A DNA stretch of 64,000 nucleotides from Oscillatoria sp. CS-180 (GTDB lineage: Bacteria; Cyanobacteriota; Cyanobacteriia; Phormidesmidales; Phormidesmidaceae). Shown one piece after another: positions 1-9,990 of the stretch. Position numbers and translations under genes: made by a program. Under the pieces are notes generated by a model. It saw only the letters and a list, made by a program, of their open reading frames with translations. It searched no databases and was not told where the DNA came from. The DNA lies in assembly GCF_028330965.1 (NCBI RefSeq), contig NZ_JAQMUB010000042.1, positions 16,329 through 80,328 on the forward strand. The letters are read 5' to 3'. Position 1 is the first letter of the stretch. Every line of letters starts with the position of its first letter.

Positions 1-2270
1 GTGCAGACAATCCCTTGGCACCGCTTTCCGAAGAGGAAGTGGCTCAGACCTTTGCGGAAGCTTGGGAACAGAACGGTGACGATACCGTGCTTGCGATCGA
101 CTCTTCTCAAGTTTCAGAAGAGACGTTGCCGCTGACAGAAGTGGGTCTCGTCCCCTCCGAGTTCTTCCAAGAAGATTTTGCCGACGTCACGGTTAATGGC
201 AACGATAGTGATTACTTCGAAGCGCAGAGTAGCGATGCGTTCTTACCTGACTCGACTGAACCGTCCCCTGCTGAAGTTCCCTTTGACGAAACACCACCCA
301 CAGCTTCGCAGACGGTGAACGACACTGAGGCCGCTCCCCAGACTGACAGCACTGTGAGGGTTCCAGTTAAGCAAATCAATCAGCTCAGCGATATGTTTGG
401 AGAGTTGATTATTGAGCGGAATCGTCTGGAAGTTGAGGTGCGGCGACTTCGGGGACTGGTCACCACCATGCAAACCCGAATGCGAACTCTGGAAACGGTC
501 AATAGCGACTTACGCAATGTCTACGATCGCGTCGCAACCCAGAGCCAAACCCAGTTGGCAACATCGACAGCAGCGGTTGCTTCTCCTGAACTGACAATGT
601 CCGACAATTCTACACAGGCCTTTGACGTTCTTGAACTGGATCGATATGGTGAGGCTCATCTGCCCTTTCGAGAAATCATCGAAACCATCGTGCAGCTGCA
701 AGAGGTCGGCGACGATATTGACTTGTCGCTCAACAATACGGAACAAACGGCTCGGGGGCTTCGGAAGACATCTCGTCAGTTGCAGAAATATTTGACCCAG
801 CTGAGGATGCGTCCCTTGGCCGATATCTTTGATCGTTTCCCTCGGGCGCTGCGGCAAATGTCTCTTCAGTACGACAAGCCGGTGACGCTCAAGCTCAAAG
901 GCGAAAATACGCTGGTTGACCGCAATGTTTTGGAAGCTTTGCAAGACCCGCTGATGCATATTTTCCGCAACTGCTTCGACCACGGTATTGAAGACGTGGA
1001 AACCCGTCAGCAACACGGCAAACCGACGACGGGAACCATCTCTATTTCAGCGAAGCAGCGCAGCGGACGAACCATCATTACCATTCGCGATGATGGTGGC
1101 GGCATCGCGCTAGAGAAAATTCGCGATCGCGCCATTAAAATGGGGCTTGATGAAGCTCTCCTCGCTGCGGCTAGCAAACAAGATCTGCTGTCGCTTATTT
1201 TTGAACCCGGCTTCAGCACCGCTAGCGAAGTGACCAACCTGTCAGGACGCGGAGTCGGCATGGACGTTGTTCGCAGCAAGCTGAAGGAGATTCGAGGCGA
1301 TATTCAAGTCGATACCGAGGCCGGAGTCGGCACTGTCTTCACACTCTCAATTCCCTTCACGTTGTCAGTCACTCGCGTCCTGATTGTCGAGAGTCGCGGG
1401 ATGCGGATGGCCTTCCCCGTTGATGCTGTGGAAGAAATGTTCAGTCTTGAACCGGAGCAAATTCTCTCAACCGTCGGCAAGGACAGCTTCGAATGGAATG
1501 GAGAACTGCTACAGCTCGTCAAACTGTCCGACTGGCTCCACTTTAACTGTCCGGTGTCGTTGGAAAGTCCAGAAATCGCTCCAGCTATTTCAACCCCAAC
1601 CGTCCTGTTAGTGCAATACAATCAGCGCCTTGTCGGTATTCAGATTGATCGCTCTTGGGGCGAGCAAGAAGTAGCGCTAAGGCGGGTTATCGGCAACCTA
1701 CCCATGCCAACCGGATTCAATAGCTGCACCATTTTAGGCGATGGTCAAGTAGTCCCCTTAGTAGCAGTGCCCGAGTTACTTTATTGGATTGCGAGCTGTG
1801 AGGCATCTGGGACTAAGCCGTCCGTAGACGATTCGCTCTCAACCTATTTGCCCGCAGGCGCTGATAGCGATACAGGCTCACCGCTGCTACGAAAGCCGAC
1901 CGTCCTGCTGGTGGATGACTCTATTAACGTCCGTCGCTTTATTGCCCTGACGTTGGAGAAGGCGGGCTATCAAGTGGCACAGGCCAAAGACGGTCAAGAT
2001 GCCCTTGACAAACTCAAAAGCGGACTAGCCGTTGAAGCTATCCTTTGTGATGTTGAGATGCCCCGCTTAGATGGCTATGGCTTCCTATCCCGTGTCAAGT
2101 CAAACGTTGAGCACCAGCAAATTCCAGTCGCCATGCTGACCTCTCGGGGCAGCCCTAAACATCGTCAGATGGCAATGAATTTGGGAGCCGCAGCCTATTT
2201 CACAAAACCCTATAACGAACAAACTCTACTCAAAACCTTAGAAAGCCTAATTGAACCAGCCTTGGTGTAG
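1..2270 (+). CDS. CheA-type hybrid histidine kinase, C-terminal part (5' end outside window)
   Basis: The frame is open to the left edge, so the N-terminal phosphotransfer (Hpt) region lies upstream and is not seen. Counting from the first in-window start-like codon (TTG at 15), residues 115-150 form the helical dimerisation segment. A CheA-type HATPase follows: N-box (HIFRNCFDHG, about 314), G1 box DDGGGI (about 360) and G2 box GRGVGMDVV (about 411). A CheW-like domain spans about 445-595 and a receiver about 629-747, with the phospho-acceptor Asp in LCDVEMPR and the conserved Lys in FTKPYN. A kinase fused to a receiver is typical of cyanobacterial Pix/Pil-type and chemotaxis-like pathways controlling type IV pilus motility. 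A CheW-like gene follows 82 bp downstream. The pathway assignment is inference; the architecture is seen directly. Confidence 0.93.
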   Translation, partial: ADNPLAPLSEEEVAQTFAEAWEQNGDDTVLAIDSSQVSEETLPLTEVGLVPSEFFQEDFADVTVNGNDSDYFEAQSSDAFLPDSTEPSPAEVPFDETPPTASQTVNDTEAAPQTDSTVRVPVKQINQLSDMFGELIIERNRLEVEVRRLRGLVTTMQTRMRTLETVNSDLRNVYDRVATQSQTQLATSTAAVASPELTMSDNSTQAFDVLELDRYGEAHLPFREIIETIVQLQEVGDDIDLSLNNTEQTARGLRKTSRQLQKYLTQLRMRPLADIFDRFPRALRQMSLQYDKPVTLKLKGENTLVDRNVLEALQDPLMHIFRNCFDHGIEDVETRQQHGKPTTGTISISAKQRSGRTIITIRDDGGGIALEKIRDRAIKMGLDEALLAAASKQDLLSLIFEPGFSTASEVTNLSGRGVGMDVVRSKLKEIRGDIQVDTEAGVGTVFTLSIPFTLSVTRVLIVESRGMRMAFPVDAVEEMFSLEPEQILSTVGKDSFEWNGELLQLVKLSDWLHFNCPVSLESPEIAPAISTPTVLLVQYNQRLVGIQIDRSWGEQEVALRRVIGNLPMPTGFNSCTILGDGQVVPLVAVPELLYWIASCEASGTKPSVDDSLSTYLPAGADSDTGSPLLRKPTVLLVDDSINVRRFIALTLEKAGYQVAQAKDGQDALDKLKSGLAVEAILCDVEMPRLDGYGFLSRVKSNVEHQQIPVAMLTSRGSPKHRQMAMNLGAAAYFTKPYNEQTLLKTLESLIEPALV

Positions 2271-2352
2271 TTTTTCCTAAGTCCCTTTGAGGCTGAATTG
2301 ACGATATCTCTTCTGCACGACGAGACTAAGCCCTGTCCCTGAGGAGGACGTT

Positions 2353-2877
2353 GTGTCCCAAAATGCCCTCGTACGAGTCCGTCGCAATCGATCGCATGAG
2401 CCGACTCTGAGGCTACTCGCGTTTCGACTTAGACAGCATTGGTTTTGCCTACCACTGGCGATCGCTCGTCGAGTCATTCCCAGACCGGTTACGCCAGAGG
2501 GCAAAGCCGCCGGACTGATTCAGCTGAAAGACGAAAATATTCTTGTCTTGGATGCGGCTCGATTAATTTATGGTGTGGACATTCCCCAACTAGCCGGAGA
2601 AACAACAACTTCTCCATCAGCAACGATCGCTCAGCCACAGGAGCACAACATCGTTATTGTCGAATTACCTCAGAGAGGCTCAGTTGGACTACTCGTGGAT
2701 GGCACCCCGGTTCTCAAACGAGTTCGTCAATCTGCCTTCAGCCCAGTCCCGGCAGTTTACCTCACTGTGCATCGGCTAAACGGCGTCAGCCACGTCGTCA
2801 ACCCTAATGCGCAAGAAACCAATAGGTCCGCCGAGCCAATGTTCTTCCTATCGATTGAAGCGCTACTCCCAGCTTAA
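2353..2877 (+). CDS. CheW-like coupling protein
   Basis: A 174-residue protein made almost wholly of a CheW-like fold: a hydrophobic strand (LRLLAFRLRQHWFCLPL), the segment around residue 55 (GLIQLKDENILVLDAARL), and a long C-terminal half resembling CheW beta-barrel strands. CheW proteins couple CheA kinases to chemoreceptors at the membrane. The GTG start at 2353 is chosen because a strong ribosome-binding site (GAGGAGGA, 2341-2348) precedes it. Directly downstream of the CheA hybrid on the same strand, it probably belongs to the same operon. The sequence is divergent from canonical CheW, so it could also be a PilI-type variant. Confidence 0.82.
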   Translation: MSQNALVRVRRNRSHEPTLRLLAFRLRQHWFCLPLAIARRVIPRPVTPEGKAAGLIQLKDENILVLDAARLIYGVDIPQLAGETTTSPSATIAQPQEHNIVIVELPQRGSVGLLVDGTPVLKRVRQSAFSPVPAVYLTVHRLNGVSHVVNPNAQETNRSAEPMFFLSIEALLPA

Positions 2878-2914
2878 GTCTCATCGATTCAGTTCTCACC
2901 CTTTGTTCTTACAG

Positions 2915-4003
2915 CTAGCTTGCCAGTTTCTGTGCTCGCAGTTGCCCACAGGCGGCGTCCTTCTCTAGTCCGCGAGAATATCGCACGCTAACAGCAACAT
3001 GGCGTTTCTCCAGTTCATGTACGAAGGCTTGAATTTGAGCATCGCTGGGACGCTGATAATCCACTTCACTAATGGGATTGTAGGGAATTAGGTTGACGTG
3101 GCTTTGGAAACCGCCGACCATTTCGGCCAACTCGGTCGCGTGATGCGGCAGGTCGTTCAGTCCCGCCAGCAAGATGTACTCAAAGGTGACGCGCCGTCCC
3201 GTGATGTTGACGTACTCGTAGCACTCTTCGATGAGGTCGGTGAAAGGATATTTGCGAGCGCTGGGAATCAGCGTCTCTCGCAGAGCTTGGTTGGAAGCAT
3301 GAAGACTGACTGCCAGCGTAACTTGTAGATGCTCCTCTGCGAGGCGGCGAATTTGTCCTGGAATGCCGACGGTAGAAACGGTGATCGATCGCTGGCCAAT
3401 ACCAATATCCTGATTCAGCGATCGCACTGCCTTCACGACGTTCTTACTATTGAGTAGGGGTTCGCCCATACCCATAAACACAATATTGCTCACCCGCCGA
3501 CCAAAATCGTCCTGCACGGTCAACACCTGATCCACAATTTCGTGGGTTTCTAGGTTTCGCAAAAACCCACCCTTACCCGTGGCACAAAAGTCGCAGGCCA
3601 TCGGACAGCCTACCTGAGATGACACACACACCGTGAGCCGTTTTGCGGTAGGAATACCCACCGCTTCGATGATGTGACCGTCTGTTAATTTCAAAAGATA
3701 CTTGACTGTGCCGTCTGGAGATACAGAACGAAAATGAAGCTGCGATCGGCCAATGGGAACATCCGCAATTTCAGCCCGCCATGCCTTCGAGAACACCGTA
3801 ATATCCGATAGGCTACGCGCATATCTCTCATAGATCCACTGGTGCAGTTGCTTACCCCGATACTTCGGCTGTCCTTGAGCCGTCACCCACTCCGTTAGCT
3901 CATCCAGCGACTTCCCCAATAGGGGAGATGATGCTAGAGACGGCGAAGCTGAAGCGATCGCAGGACTATCAGGAACCAAACGTGCAGGCATGTAAAGAGC
4001 CAT
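2915..4003 (-). CDS. rlmN: 23S rRNA (adenine-2503-C2)-methyltransferase RlmN
   Basis: A 362-residue radical-SAM methyltransferase that methylates A2503 of 23S rRNA (and A37 of some tRNAs in characterised homologues). The radical-SAM cluster motif CxxxCxxC is visible as [11 protein letters not shown] near residue 135. It is followed by the family hallmark [13 protein letters not shown], by STVGIPG, and by a C-terminal segment containing a Cys (KDAACGQLR) that matches the catalytic acceptor cysteine. The length is normal. It is convergent with the CheW-like gene (37 bp between stops). The ATG at 4003 gives an N-terminal extension of about 30 weakly conserved residues, so a later start is possible. 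Confidence 0.95.
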   Translation of the reverse strand: MALYMPARLVPDSPAIASASPSLASSPLLGKSLDELTEWVTAQGQPKYRGKQLHQWIYERYARSLSDITVFSKAWRAEIADVPIGRSQLHFRSVSPDGTVKYLLKLTDGHIIEAVGIPTAKRLTVCVSSQVGCPMACDFCATGKGGFLRNLETHEIVDQVLTVQDDFGRRVSNIVFMGMGEPLLNSKNVVKAVRSLNQDIGIGQRSITVSTVGIPGQIRRLAEEHLQVTLAVSLHASNQALRETLIPSARKYPFTDLIEECYEYVNITGRRVTFEYILLAGLNDLPHHATELAEMVGGFQSHVNLIPYNPISEVDYQRPSDAQIQAFVHELEKRHVAVSVRYSRGLEKDAACGQLRAQKLAS

Positions 4004-4600
4004 CGATAAGAGACTCTCACCATTCTAATACTCATCCGATAGTTGTCCCTTATCGCCATTAATCCACCTCAGCACACTTTAAGAGCAGTCGTGGAAGCGA
4101 TTAGTCAGCTCAACTCCAGAACATTCAGCAAAAACCCTACCAGCGTCGGGGGTTTCTATTGGAGAGCAACGTATACAATTCGCCAATACCAACCGTATCA
4201 GCCTGTTTTCAGTTAAAGCGTTTTACTGGCAGAGGCAAAAAGTTTCTTGAAAGGCAATATTTGAGTTTGAGTTCCTCACTAAACATCATATTTAAATAAT
4301 CACTCTCGCCAAATACATCCGGTATATTTGAACACAAAATCCTTGAAGTATAGCGGCATGCATTTGAGTCAAGCACACCCTACTCTCTGTTCCCTATTCC
4401 CTGCTTCCTTAAGACACTGCGATGTACTGACCAAACTACACAGGGCTACAGATTAACGACTTGCTCCAAGATTTTCTTCTGGGAAGAAGAGTCGAGTAAC
4501 ACTCAGGTTGATTAAATTTTCTTGCCGATAAAATTGGCAGTCTTTTTTCAGGAAAGACGAATTACCGCAATTTCAATAAGTTGTCTAAAGGTAGTGACAC
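4004..4600. other. Divergent intergenic region (597 bp)
   Basis: Lies between the starts of rlmN and the giant protein at 4601. It holds one copy of a dispersed repeat unit (about 4349-4451). The remainder is AT-rich with no ORF of note. A weak stem (TGCC/GGCA) with a T-run near 4521-4555 is too short to call a terminator. Confidence 0.5.
4349..4451. repeat. Dispersed repeat, 'TATAGCGGCATGCATT' unit, copy 1
   Basis: The stretch beginning TATAGCGGCATGCATT matches, with small gaps, the segment at about 24089-24182. Shared blocks are GGCATGCATT, CTGTTCCC, CTTAAGA-ACTG-GATGTACT-GACCAA and a terminal AGGGCTA. Both copies are intergenic. The right end (GGGCTACA) resembles the right end of the ~105 bp element family elsewhere in the window, so this may be a truncated composite element. 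Confidence 0.65.
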
Positions 4601-7600
4601 GTGGATAGAGTTGTTCAAGAATTTCTTACATTTACCCTTGATTCTGATAATGATGGCATCCCCGAAAGTGCTCGCACTGAAACGTATACCTATGACGCTG
4701 CTGGCAATCAAACGGCATACAGGCTAGTCGCTGATTGGAATGCTGATGGTCAGGCAGATAGCGTCACTCAGGAATCGTGGTCTTACGACGATCAGGGCAA
4801 CCAAACCTCCTACGTTCTAACACTAGATTTTGATGGGGATGGACAAAGTGACAGCGTTGTCACCGAAAATTATGACTATAACGAAGCCGGTCAAGAAATA
4901 ATTTTTATTAGTGAATCTGATACTAATGCAGATGGTCAAGCCGAAAGTATCAACCGAAGATCTTCTGCTTACGATGACCAAGGAAATCAAACATTATTGA
5001 AGGTCGAAGCAGACAATAACGCTGATGGTCAGCCAAGTTTTGTTGCTGAAAAGAGCTGGCTATATGATGATTTTGGTCGACTTCTTTCAAAGCTTGACAA
5101 CGTAGACAGTGATGGCGATGGACAAAGCGATTTTGGTACTCGCGAAAGCTGGGTTTACGATGCAGTTGGCAATCCAGTTCTTTATATTGATGAAAGACTG
5201 GGTGAAGACCTCCAGATTATTTTCACTTCAGAAGAAAGGCGATCGTTTGACGAGAACGGCAATCTCATTTTGCTTATTGAACAAGACGATCAGGATGGCG
5301 ACGGACAGATTGACCAGAGCACTCTAGAAACCTGGAAGTACGATGATCTAGGCAATCTTGTTGAATACGCCGTAGATTATGCCGTAGATGATACGGATAG
5401 TCCTGATTTTGACGAGATCTGGAATTTCACAATTGAAACTGACGATCAGGGACGCTTTCTATCCTATTTCTACGAGTTTGACTGGAATGGTGACGGCGAT
5501 TTTGACACTCAAGAGGTCTATCACACTCGGACCTACAGCAATGACGGTCAGCTAGCCGCGATTGACTCGGCTGAGTTTGATCTGACCGGTGAGGCCATCT
5601 CTTACGATTTTGGCAGCCCGTCTCCTTCCAGTAGATTTCTGTACACCCCTTGTGAGCTGGATTTGACCGTCCATGACGTTAATGGACTAGTGTTTGAGCT
5701 GACGCAGACACCTTTTACGGGAGGAAGTCCGCGCACAACAAGTGCGGCTTCTTTTCAAGCCTATTTTGAAGACACTCCTGTTTTAAGCATTGACAGTTCT
5801 GATGATTTTTCCTCTAACAGCTCAGAGGATATTGAATTGTCCAATCTAGACGGTCAGCTGGCCTACACCCGCAGCTATGACTGGTCTCGAAGCGGATCAT
5901 CCACTTCTGAAACTATCTATGATTACGATGCTGAGGGCGATCGCAGTCGGGTTGTTCGTTCCTATGAATCCGAAGATTTCGGCTCTCTCGATCCCTCCAG
6001 TTTCGGCAAGATTTCAGGGGAAACTGTTACCCTCTACGACGACGATGGCACTATTCTTTCGGAGTCAGAAACTTGCACTGAGACTAATTTTTTCTCCAGT
6101 GAAGAAACCGTTGTCAATTCAGAGCGAACATTTGCTTACCGTCCAACAGGCGTCCTGGCGTCTGAAACAGTTGTCGTTCAATCCGTCACAACAACGCAGG
6201 ATCTAGATCGGGGCAATCCTGATAGCTTTATCGAGACGACGGTCCGGGAGTATAACGATCGCGGTGACTGGGTACTGTTGACCTTAGAACGTGATGAAGA
6301 TGCCGATGGCAGCATCGATTACCGGGAAACGGAGACGCGATCGCTAACGTATGCAGACGCCTTGGTCGTAGACACGCTGGTGGATGAGAACGACGGTGAT
6401 CTCAGCGCAGGTGATGTGTCTTTGAGGGAGGCGATCGCCTTTACCGAGGCAGGCGGCACCATCACCTTCGACCCCAATCTACAAGGCACCATCACCCTGG
6501 ATGCAGCACTGGGCGAGTTAGTTATTGATAAGGCGTTGACTATCGACGGTACTGGCTCAGACCGTATTACAGTCAGCGGCAATGACCAAACCCGCGTTTT
6601 TCGCCTCGAAGCCGACACTGAGATTAACGACCTCACTATCGCTAATGGTAAAGCCGAGAAGGGCGGTGGCATCTATGGCGCGGGCGTAAATCTCTCAATT
6701 TTCAACAGTGTTATAGCAGACAATACGGCGATTAACGGCGGCGGGTTTTACCTAACAGAAGGCGATGTCACGGTCTCAGACAGTTCGTTTATCAGCAACT
6801 TGGCGGAAGAATCCATTGAGGTCAACGAAGGGACTTCATCGGGAGGCGCTCTTTTCTTACAAGAGGGTCGCCTAACGATTAATGCCTCCACCTTTGAGAA
6901 CAACATTGCCAGAAATGCTGACTCACTGGGTGGCGGCGTTTTCGCTGAAGATAGTGTGGTTCAAATTAACGACAGCGCCTTTTCAGGCAACGCAGCCAAT
7001 GGCTCAAACAATGCTGGCGGCGGCCTCTATGTTACCCACACCGCCCTGACCGACGAGGCTGAAACGGTCATCACCAATAGTGAGTTTTTCGGCAATAACG
7101 CGAGCGGACTGTCAAGCAATGGAGGGGCGATCGCTCATCAAAACGGCTTTCTCACTATTAGTGACAGTACGCTTAGCGGCAACTCAGTCAGTGGTATGAA
7201 TGCATTTGGTGGAGGTCTCAACAGCCGAAACGGTTACGTCACCATCGATAGCAGCAGAATAGACAGTAATTCAGTTTTAGGAACAACAGGCGCTGGCGGG
7301 GGGATTGCCAACAATTCGCCTGATGGCACATTGCAAATCGCAAACACGATTATTCGCAACAACCGCGCATCGATTGACTCCAGTCGAGGTGGCATGACGG
7401 GTGGGGGCATCGATAATGTTGGTCTACTGAGCGTTAATACCAGCACGATTGATGGTAATGGAGTGTCCGGGACGGGGTCTGCTGGAGGTGGCATCAATAC
7501 CTCTGGCGACTTTGCCTTAGAAAGCAGTACTGTTAGCAACAATTTTGCTGCGGCCTCGATCAGTGCCATTGGTGGCGGTCTCAACATTACTGGTAAAGAG

Positions 7601-8983
7601 TCTGTCGCTATTCATAACAGCACCTTGAGTGGTAACTCAGTCAGCGGCGGAGACTTCACGACGGGCGGAGCTGTTTTTGTTGGGTCGTCCGTATCGCTTA
7701 ACCCCACCGAAACCGAGTTCGTAATTAGCAACAGCACCGTCACTGATAATCTGGCACCGACATCAAATTTTCCTTCGTTCACCGCAGTAGGAGGTATGGA
7801 CAGTGAGGTGGCGACGACAGTTGTTTCAAGCATCATTGCGGGGAATCAGGAAAGCGATATTGCTAGCTCATTTAGAGAGAACAACAACTTTGTGAGCCAG
7901 GGGCATAACCTGATTGGCACCGGAAATGGCGCTGTTAGCTTCAACCAGCCTACGGATAGTGTTGGCATCACGGACCCCGGACTGGAACCGCTGGCCGATA
8001 ACGGTGGCCCGACTCAAACTCATGCATTGAAGGACGAGAGTCTAGCCATTGATGCCGGCAGCAATCCTGACAACCTGACGAACGATCAGCGCGGTAATGG
8101 GTTTCTTCGGGTGCTCGACGGCGACGGCGATGGCGTTGTGCTTCCTGATATTGGGGCGTTTGAAGCGCTTGCCGCTATGTCTAACCCAACCGCAGGACAG
8201 GCACTCTTTGAAATCGCGGCAGGTGAGACCGTCGCAATTACAGGATTTGGCGGCGTCGGGCGTGGGGCACGTCCCGGTGAGGCCACCATTCAAGAAGTGG
8301 ATACCCTCAAGTTCGTCGGCGAAGCATTCACGGCGGACACCATGCAGCTGATGAAAAACGGCTCCGACCTCGTTATTAGCTTTTTGGGAGACACTACTGG
8401 CACACAGGTTACGCTGGAGAACTTCGCCCTAGACGAGTTAGACAACCTCCAGCGACAAACGGGAGGCGCTGTCGACTTGGGCAACATTATTTTTGGTGAC
8501 GAGTCCGCTGTCGAAGATAGTTTTGATGTGTTTGATGCGGATTCTACTCAGCGCTATCTGTGGAATCCCAACACCGTCACGTTCCTGAATGATTTGGACA
8601 ACACCGTTCAAGGCCGATCGCACTCCGACGACATCATCAATGGACTGGGTGGTGATGACACCCTCCTCGGTCTCGGTGGTGATGACACCCTTCGAGGCGG
8701 TGAAGGTGATGATGTTTTAGACGGCGGTCCTGGCGACGATGTTTACACAGGCGGCGAAGGAGCTGATATTTTCGCTCTGACCAATCAGGAGGGCACAGAT
8801 ACCATTACCGATTTTGAGGTGGACCGAGATCGCATCTCACTCGGGAATACTCTCACCATCGCTCAGGTCAACTTAGTTGAATCCGGCAATGACACTGTCG
8901 TTCTAGCTCCAGAGAGTGGAGCGATCGGAGTCATTCAAGGGGTGATTGGACTGGATGAGGCTATTTTTGCTGCATTAGCGTAA
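4601..8983 (+). CDS. Large secreted protein: YD/DxDGDGQ repeats, CSLREAI domain, beta-helix, RTX tail
   Basis: A 1460-residue protein of unknown function. Residues about 10-330 contain at least six repeats of roughly 36 residues alternating an Asp-rich calcium-type loop (DxNxDGQ, DGDGQSD) with a YD/RHS-like motif (YDDQGNQT, YDAAGNQT). Near residue 588-625 is a CSLREAI-like motif (DVSLREAIAFTEAGG). It is followed to about 1170 by repeats such as GGGIY and SxxxxNxAxxxGGG, typical of right-handed parallel beta-helices of the polymorphic outer membrane protein type, then an IDAGSNPD anchor-like segment. Residues about 1347-1385 are RTX nonapeptides (GGDDTL, GGEGDDVL), suggesting type I secretion and calcium-dependent folding outside the cell. 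No signal peptide is seen. The GTG start is the first after an in-frame stop at 4595; RBS-like AAAGG lies at 4587. Confidence 0.88.
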   Translation: MDRVVQEFLTFTLDSDNDGIPESARTETYTYDAAGNQTAYRLVADWNADGQADSVTQESWSYDDQGNQTSYVLTLDFDGDGQSDSVVTENYDYNEAGQEIIFISESDTNADGQAESINRRSSAYDDQGNQTLLKVEADNNADGQPSFVAEKSWLYDDFGRLLSKLDNVDSDGDGQSDFGTRESWVYDAVGNPVLYIDERLGEDLQIIFTSEERRSFDENGNLILLIEQDDQDGDGQIDQSTLETWKYDDLGNLVEYAVDYAVDDTDSPDFDEIWNFTIETDDQGRFLSYFYEFDWNGDGDFDTQEVYHTRTYSNDGQLAAIDSAEFDLTGEAISYDFGSPSPSSRFLYTPCELDLTVHDVNGLVFELTQTPFTGGSPRTTSAASFQAYFEDTPVLSIDSSDDFSSNSSEDIELSNLDGQLAYTRSYDWSRSGSSTSETIYDYDAEGDRSRVVRSYESEDFGSLDPSSFGKISGETVTLYDDDGTILSESETCTETNFFSSEETVVNSERTFAYRPTGVLASETVVVQSVTTTQDLDRGNPDSFIETTVREYNDRGDWVLLTLERDEDADGSIDYRETETRSLTYADALVVDTLVDENDGDLSAGDVSLREAIAFTEAGGTITFDPNLQGTITLDAALGELVIDKALTIDGTGSDRITVSGNDQTRVFRLEADTEINDLTIANGKAEKGGGIYGAGVNLSIFNSVIADNTAINGGGFYLTEGDVTVSDSSFISNLAEESIEVNEGTSSGGALFLQEGRLTINASTFENNIARNADSLGGGVFAEDSVVQINDSAFSGNAANGSNNAGGGLYVTHTALTDEAETVITNSEFFGNNASGLSSNGGAIAHQNGFLTISDSTLSGNSVSGMNAFGGGLNSRNGYVTIDSSRIDSNSVLGTTGAGGGIANNSPDGTLQIANTIIRNNRASIDSSRGGMTGGGIDNVGLLSVNTSTIDGNGVSGTGSAGGGINTSGDFALESSTVSNNFAAASISAIGGGLNITGKESVAIHNSTLSGNSVSGGDFTTGGAVFVGSSVSLNPTETEFVISNSTVTDNLAPTSNFPSFTAVGGMDSEVATTVVSSIIAGNQESDIASSFRENNNFVSQGHNLIGTGNGAVSFNQPTDSVGITDPGLEPLADNGGPTQTHALKDESLAIDAGSNPDNLTNDQRGNGFLRVLDGDGDGVVLPDIGAFEALAAMSNPTAGQALFEIAAGETVAITGFGGVGRGARPGEATIQEVDTLKFVGEAFTADTMQLMKNGSDLVISFLGDTTGTQVTLENFALDELDNLQRQTGGAVDLGNIIFGDESAVEDSFDVFDADSTQRYLWNPNTVTFLNDLDNTVQGRSHSDDIINGLGGDDTLLGLGGDDTLRGGEGDDVLDGGPGDDVYTGGEGADIFALTNQEGTDTITDFEVDRDRISLGNTLTIAQVNLVESGNDTVVLAPESGAIGVIQGVIGLDEAIFAALA

Positions 8984-9052
8984 GCAGTGCATTGCTGCGA
9001 GAATGCGGCTTCTTCCTGATTGCTCTATTTGGGACTGCGATATGGAATTGTG

Positions 9053-9874
9053 CTAACGTCTCGTCTCGGTTACCAGCGTCAAACTCGCCCATCCCCCTTG
9101 AGCATTGTATTGACGGATCAGCCGCTGTCGCTGATTCGGAGCAATCAGCCATCCGACTTCTAGCAAGATTGGCTGACGCGGTTCGATGTGAGTGGGGCAG
9201 GTCGATGAAGCGCCATCTGGTAGCAGTAAGACTTGCACGGCCTGTGAACCCGTCTCAAATACAATGCGATTATCCAGAATAGTTCCCTGGGACTGAATGG
9301 GAGGATTCCCTTCGCCAAACTGGAGTGTCTGCTGCAAAGTACTGCCCTGGCGCACAATTTCCAGTTGGGTAGGATACGTATCGCTGGGCTGCAAGTCTGG
9401 ATAAACCGTGACTGCTTCGCCAACCCACGTTCCCACTAAAGCTGCCAAAGTCAGCTGCGGGCGCTCTGAGGGTGCCGTTCCCTTCAAATGTTCTCGAATC
9501 AACGTCAATTGGCTAAGCTGTCGGGTTTTGTCAAAAAGCTGGACCAGCCGCAGGCGATGATGATCTGCAATTAGCCCCAATTCAGCCCCAAACTCTGAAA
9601 ATGGTCCCCACTGAATTGATCCCTGAGAAAACGCCCCATTCTCCAAAAACAGAACACTTTTCGCGAGAGAACGGTACTCCAAAACGGTTTCCTGAGCTGG
9701 CTCTCCCGCAGGGTGCTTGGTGATTTCTTGACGCATGAGGTTTCCCCCATTCAGAGGCTTCAAGGCTACCACTGAAGGAGTGTCCTGAAGCAGGTCCCCC
9801 TGAGCAGACAGCTGGGTAAATGACCCTACCCAAGTTCCCGCGTTTTTCAACAACCGTTCCCACTGCGATGCCAT
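9053..9874 (-). CDS. DUF3598-family protein (lipocalin-like fold)
   Basis: A 273-residue protein with the opening WERLLKNAGTWVGSFTQLS and a second half repeating the theme (LVGTWVGEAVTVYPD). This is characteristic of the cyanobacterial DUF3598 family, predicted to form two calycin/lipocalin-like barrels. Charged phycobilin-like or lipid ligands have been suggested for such folds, but nothing in the sequence fixes a ligand. The ATG start at 9874 is supported by AGGAG six bases upstream. It is convergent with the giant gene upstream (70 bp between stops) and downstream of thrB on the same strand. Family assignment is by recollection of the family pattern. Confidence 0.75.
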   Translation of the reverse strand: MASQWERLLKNAGTWVGSFTQLSAQGDLLQDTPSVVALKPLNGGNLMRQEITKHPAGEPAQETVLEYRSLAKSVLFLENGAFSQGSIQWGPFSEFGAELGLIADHHRLRLVQLFDKTRQLSQLTLIREHLKGTAPSERPQLTLAALVGTWVGEAVTVYPDLQPSDTYPTQLEIVRQGSTLQQTLQFGEGNPPIQSQGTILDNRIVFETGSQAVQVLLLPDGASSTCPTHIEPRQPILLEVGWLIAPNQRQRLIRQYNAQGGWASLTLVTETRR

Positions 9875-9990
9875 GTCGTTCTCCTAAACCTTGCCCTGCG
9901 GATAAGGTCGCACATTTTGGGGCAGGTCAGGACATAGGCAGCACCTGATCGATTGAGAAAACTAGAGTACTCGCCGTCCACCAGGTTTGT

